Shown: piece after piece, positions 16,308-18,754 of the stretch
Position numbering within the stretch: position 1 is the first letter of the stretch
Layout: every line of letters begins with the position of its first letter
DNA from: CAYRIY01 sp964424335
GTDB lineage: Bacteria > Bacillota > Limnochordia > DTU080 > RSA5
NCBI GenBank assembly: GCA_964424335.1
Contig: CAYRIY010000073.1
Span: forward strand, 1-18,754
Length of the DNA: 18,754 bases
Direction of reading: 5' to 3'
The notes under the pieces: generated by a model
Databases searched by the model: none
What the model was told of the DNA's origin: nothing
The model's input: only the letters and a program-made list of their open reading frames with translations
Made by a program: the position numbers and the translations under genes

Positions 16308-16336
16308 TTGACTTTTCATCTTCTTGCCGCTAGCAT
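16308..16336 (+). promoter_or_regulatory. Sigma-70/sigma-A promoter of the rhodanese-like gene
   Basis: TTGACT (16308-16313, five of six to consensus), a 17-base spacer, then TAGCAT (16331-16336, four of six). It lies ~40 bases upstream of the ATG and after the end of iolC, so the rhodanese-like gene is probably transcribed apart from the iol operon. Confidence 0.6.
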
Positions 16337-16374
16337 TAGTTCCAGGAAACGCGTCAAGCAAAGGAGTCCCCCGC

Positions 16375-17343
16375 ATGAGCAAAGAGATGAAACGTCGCCG
16401 AGGGCCGGCGTTCTGGGTCGAGTTGACATTGGCAATCCTGATTGTGGCGGCTTCGGCGGCATCGATCGGGGCGGTCTTTGCGCCCCTTCCCGGGGCATCG
16501 CTGATCGCCGATCGGGCGTGGGTCGAGGCGCGCCTGGGCGATCCGGACGTTTTGATCATCGACGCAAGAGACCTGCTTTCCTATCGCCGCTCGCACATTC
16601 CGGGAGCCGTCAATGTGGGGGACCGCGACATCCACAACTTTACGGGGCCCGCAGGCCGGTCGCTGAAAGACCCGGCCGATCTCGAGGCGCTCTTTCAGCG
16701 AGTGGGGCTGAACCAGGGGCAGACCGTCGTCGTCTACGCGGACGAGCGTTCCCGCGGCATGGCTGAGCGGATGTTCTTTGTCCTTGAGTACTTGGGCGTA
16801 CCTAACGTGCGCGTGCTCGAGGGCGGCTTTGAGAAATGGGAGCGGGAGGGTGGTCCCGTCACCCGAGATCAGACGGTGGTCGAGCCCGGAAACTTCAAGG
16901 CCTCGCCTCGTGCGTACATGATCGCAAACTCCGAGCGGATTGTGAGCATTCAGCAAAACGGGGACGGCCACATCATCGACGTCCGCTCGTTTGACGAGTA
17001 TGCCGGCGCGACGGGATCGACGGACCGCCTGGGACATATTCCCGGCTCTGCGCACCTGACGGCAGACGAGCTCTTCTTGGGTCAGGCTACGCCTAAAAGC
17101 GCCCATCAGATGCGCCTAGCGCTCGACGGCGTGTGGGTGCACACGATTCACCCCACGGTCGTTTACGGCAACACGCCGATCGAGGCGGCTCAAATTTACT
17201 TTGGCCTGCGGTTGATCGGTTCTCAGATCGTCAGCATTTACGAAGGTTCGTGGGCGGATTGGGCGGCCAATGAGAGCCTGCCGGTCGAGACGCCTGCGGC
17301 CACGGGAGCCCCGGTGCGCGGCGTGAGCACGACCTGCTGGTAA
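16375..17343 (+). CDS. Membrane-anchored tandem rhodanese-like protein lacking both active-site cysteines
   Basis: The 322-residue product starts at ATG 16375 (AAGGAG eight bases upstream; the frame is open further but without a site). A positively charged start (KRRRG) and one hydrophobic stretch (~12-36) form a signal anchor or signal peptide, so the rest is outside the membrane. Two rhodanese domains follow: residues ~43-160 (I-D-A-R-D, R-S-H-I-P-G-A, V-V-V-Y-A-D) and ~180-300 (I-D-V-R-S, G-H-I-P-G-S-A, T-V-V-Y-G-N). In active enzymes the second loop opens with cysteine right after the V-V-Y strand; here it is Gly265. The only cysteine of the protein is Cys321, next to the last residue (S-T-T-C-W). 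Ordinary thiosulfate or mercaptopyruvate sulfurtransferase activity is therefore doubtful; a sulfur carrier, binding or regulatory role is possible. It has no evident link to inositol use. Confidence 0.9.
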   Translation: MSKEMKRRRGPAFWVELTLAILIVAASAASIGAVFAPLPGASLIADRAWVEARLGDPDVLIIDARDLLSYRRSHIPGAVNVGDRDIHNFTGPAGRSLKDPADLEALFQRVGLNQGQTVVVYADERSRGMAERMFFVLEYLGVPNVRVLEGGFEKWEREGGPVTRDQTVVEPGNFKASPRAYMIANSERIVSIQQNGDGHIIDVRSFDEYAGATGSTDRLGHIPGSAHLTADELFLGQATPKSAHQMRLALDGVWVHTIHPTVVYGNTPIEAAQIYFGLRLIGSQIVSIYEGSWADWAANESLPVETPAATGAPVRGVSTTCW

Positions 17344-17382
17344 AGGCCGACCGCCGGTCTCCAATCGAAAGCGGGTGCGGCC

Positions 17383-18624
17383 GTGAGCGAGTTTCTGCAC
17401 GATCGAGATCAGGGGTTGCCGGTCGGACTCGTGTACGCCTCCGATCCGGAGGACGCCGGGTTTGATTCGCAGAAACTGCGCCGGGCGGCGGGCGTCGTCG
17501 AAAGCGCATTGCACGCCTGCGGCGGGCCGATCCGCTCCGCCTCGCTTTCCGTGGTGCGGGCCGGCCGCGTTGTGCTCACTCGTACGTGGGAGGAGCCCGC
17601 AAACCGCCCGTACCTCGTTGCGTCGCTCACCAAGCCGGTGACGGCGCTTGGCGCCCTCCTTCTCCTGCAAGAGGGGCAGTTGTACCTCGACGCAAAGGTC
17701 TCCGACATTCTCCCCGAGTTTGGACGCCGTGGAAAAGAGGCGATCCGGCTCCGCCATCTCCTCACGCACACGTCGGGACTCCCTGATATGCTGCCGCAAA
17801 ACCTCGAACTGCGCGCCGCACACGCCCCGCTGGGCGAGTATTACGCTCGCTTGCAGGAGATCGAACCCCTTTTCCAGCCGGGCTCCCACGTGTGTTACCA
17901 GAGCATGGGATTTCTCGTTCTAGCTCGCCTGATCGAAGCTTTGAGCGGCCAGACTTTGCCGAGCTTCTTATCTGGGCGGGTGTTTCTGCCGCTTGGTCTA
18001 ACAGCGACCTCGCTTGGGGTCAAAGGCACGGACCTCGGCGTAGAGGTGCAGCTCCCGGACGATCAGGTGGGGAAGGACTGGAACTGGAACAGCCCTTACT
18101 GGCGAGCGCTGGGGGCGCCGTGGGGCGGGTTGCTTGCGACGAGTCTCGACCTTGCCGCCTTGATTTACGCCGTCGGCAGTGCATCGTTCAAGATTGGAGG
18201 CGGGTCCTACCGGGTCGGAAGCGCGAGAGGGGCGAATCGGCTCCTTGCGCCTCAGATCCAGGCCGCCATGCGCCTCAATCAGACCGAGGGTCTCAGCTAT
18301 TTTGATGGGACGCCTACGTACGGCGCAACCGATTCCACGACGTCAAACCTCTCCGGGACAGCGCCCGCATGGGGACTTGGATGGCGCCTCAATGTGGAAT
18401 CTCGCCGCTCCAGCACGCTCTTTGGCGACCTTGCGTCGCCACAGGCCTTCGGTCACACGGGCGCGACCGGCACGGCGTTTTGGTACGATCCCGATTGCGA
18501 CGTCGCCTTTTGTCTACTCACCACGTGGCCCGCGGCGAATCGAGAGAAGGTGGCCGCCCGCGTCAGCAACGCCGTGCTGAGCGCGATCGCTGACGGCGAG
18601 ATTGGCGAAGCGCCCGGGGCGTGA
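17383..18624 (+). CDS. Serine hydrolase of the beta-lactamase (class C/penicillin-binding-protein-like) family
   Basis: A 413-residue protein with the serine beta-lactamase/transpeptidase fold. The nucleophile motif is S-L-T-K (Ser81, Lys84); R-H-L-L-T-H-T-S-G-L-P (124-134) is the family's conserved helix; the second motif is Y-Q-S (172-174) where Y-x-N is usual; and F-G-H-T-G (356-360) is the third motif (K-T-G/H-T-G). Such proteins are esterases, D-amino-acid peptidases or beta-lactamases; the function here cannot be told. No signal peptide is visible from the GTG start at 17383, which has no clear ribosome-binding site, so it may be cytoplasmic. It lies 39 bases after the rhodanese-like gene on the same strand and may be co-transcribed with it. 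Confidence 0.9.
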   Translation: MSEFLHDRDQGLPVGLVYASDPEDAGFDSQKLRRAAGVVESALHACGGPIRSASLSVVRAGRVVLTRTWEEPANRPYLVASLTKPVTALGALLLLQEGQLYLDAKVSDILPEFGRRGKEAIRLRHLLTHTSGLPDMLPQNLELRAAHAPLGEYYARLQEIEPLFQPGSHVCYQSMGFLVLARLIEALSGQTLPSFLSGRVFLPLGLTATSLGVKGTDLGVEVQLPDDQVGKDWNWNSPYWRALGAPWGGLLATSLDLAALIYAVGSASFKIGGGSYRVGSARGANRLLAPQIQAAMRLNQTEGLSYFDGTPTYGATDSTTSNLSGTAPAWGLGWRLNVESRRSSTLFGDLASPQAFGHTGATGTAFWYDPDCDVAFCLLTTWPAANREKVAARVSNAVLSAIADGEIGEAPGA

Positions 18625-18685
18625 GAGCATTCCCGCCCGGTTGATCCGACGTCTCCGTCTTGTAATCCCCGCGACGCAAAAAACA

Positions 18686-18710
18686 GGCCCGCGTCGATTT
18701 TTCGCGGGCC
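18686..18710 (-). terminator. Intrinsic terminator reading leftward
   Basis: GGCCCGCG (18686-18693) and CGCGGGCC (18703-18710) form a perfect 8-base stem with a 9-base loop. On the - strand the stem is followed by tgTTTTTT, a proper T-run; on the + strand it is followed by C and G. It therefore best fits the end of a leftward gene whose stop lies at or beyond the right edge, while possibly also slowing transcription of the serine hydrolase gene. Confidence 0.72.
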
Positions 18711-18754
18711 CCCGGACTTGTACACTCGTTACGTTCCCAGTGCCAGTGATCAGG

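Noticed and set aside
17116..17889. A 257-codon - strand open frame across the rhodanese/serine-hydrolase junction
   Set aside because: Antisense to two genes with clear motifs, with no ribosome-binding site or domain.
18711..18754. Possible tRNA or rRNA fragment at the right edge
   Set aside because: The bases do not form an acceptor or T-arm pattern and match no rRNA end that I recognise.

Overview
The window is GC-rich (roughly 60% by eye) bacterial DNA with tightly packed genes. Ribosome-binding sites are mostly strong (AGGAGG, GGGAGG), GTG and TTG starts are frequent, and the promoters look sigma-70 type. No rRNA, tRNA, mobile element, CRISPR array or integrase was seen. The phylum cannot be fixed from the sequence. 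Gene content and signals suggest a saprophytic, carbohydrate- and polyol-using bacterium, perhaps a deep Bacillota- or Chloroflexota-like lineage; that placement is a guess.

Left part (1-1680, + strand): the 3' end of a Gfo/Idh/MocA oxidoreductase overlaps by four bases with an unrecognised 308-residue protein, and a strong GC hairpin closes the unit. Next block (1768-6583, - strand): a LacI-family repressor, an ABC-type sugar-binding protein and a large secreted GH5-type glycosidase, in that order of transcription. The repressor has a clear TTGACA-17-TATGCT promoter followed at once by two operator-like palindromes. No ABC permease is present.

Centre (6845-16225): a divergent myo-inositol catabolism locus. 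Leftward run iolA (malonate/methylmalonate-semialdehyde dehydrogenase) and a DhnA/DeoC/LacD-fold class I aldolase. Rightward run a zinc-dependent MDR dehydrogenase, a second LacI regulator, iolD, iolE, iolB and iolC. The 297-base divergent intergenic region holds a perfect 12-base palindrome, GAAAACGTTTTC, typical of LacI/CcpA-type operators. The recognisable enzymes cover inosose to acetyl-CoA: IolE dehydrates inosose, IolD opens the ring, IolB isomerises, IolC phosphorylates, the aldolase presumably cleaves and IolA finishes. The usual IolG dehydrogenase and IolJ aldolase are not seen; the MDR dehydrogenase and the DhnA-type aldolase sit where they would be needed and are the obvious candidates.

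Right part (16308-18754): a membrane-anchored tandem rhodanese-like protein with its own promoter, lacking the active-site cysteine in both domains and carrying a single cysteine as its penultimate residue; then a serine beta-lactamase-family hydrolase; then a hairpin with a T-run on the - strand, implying a leftward gene just outside the window.
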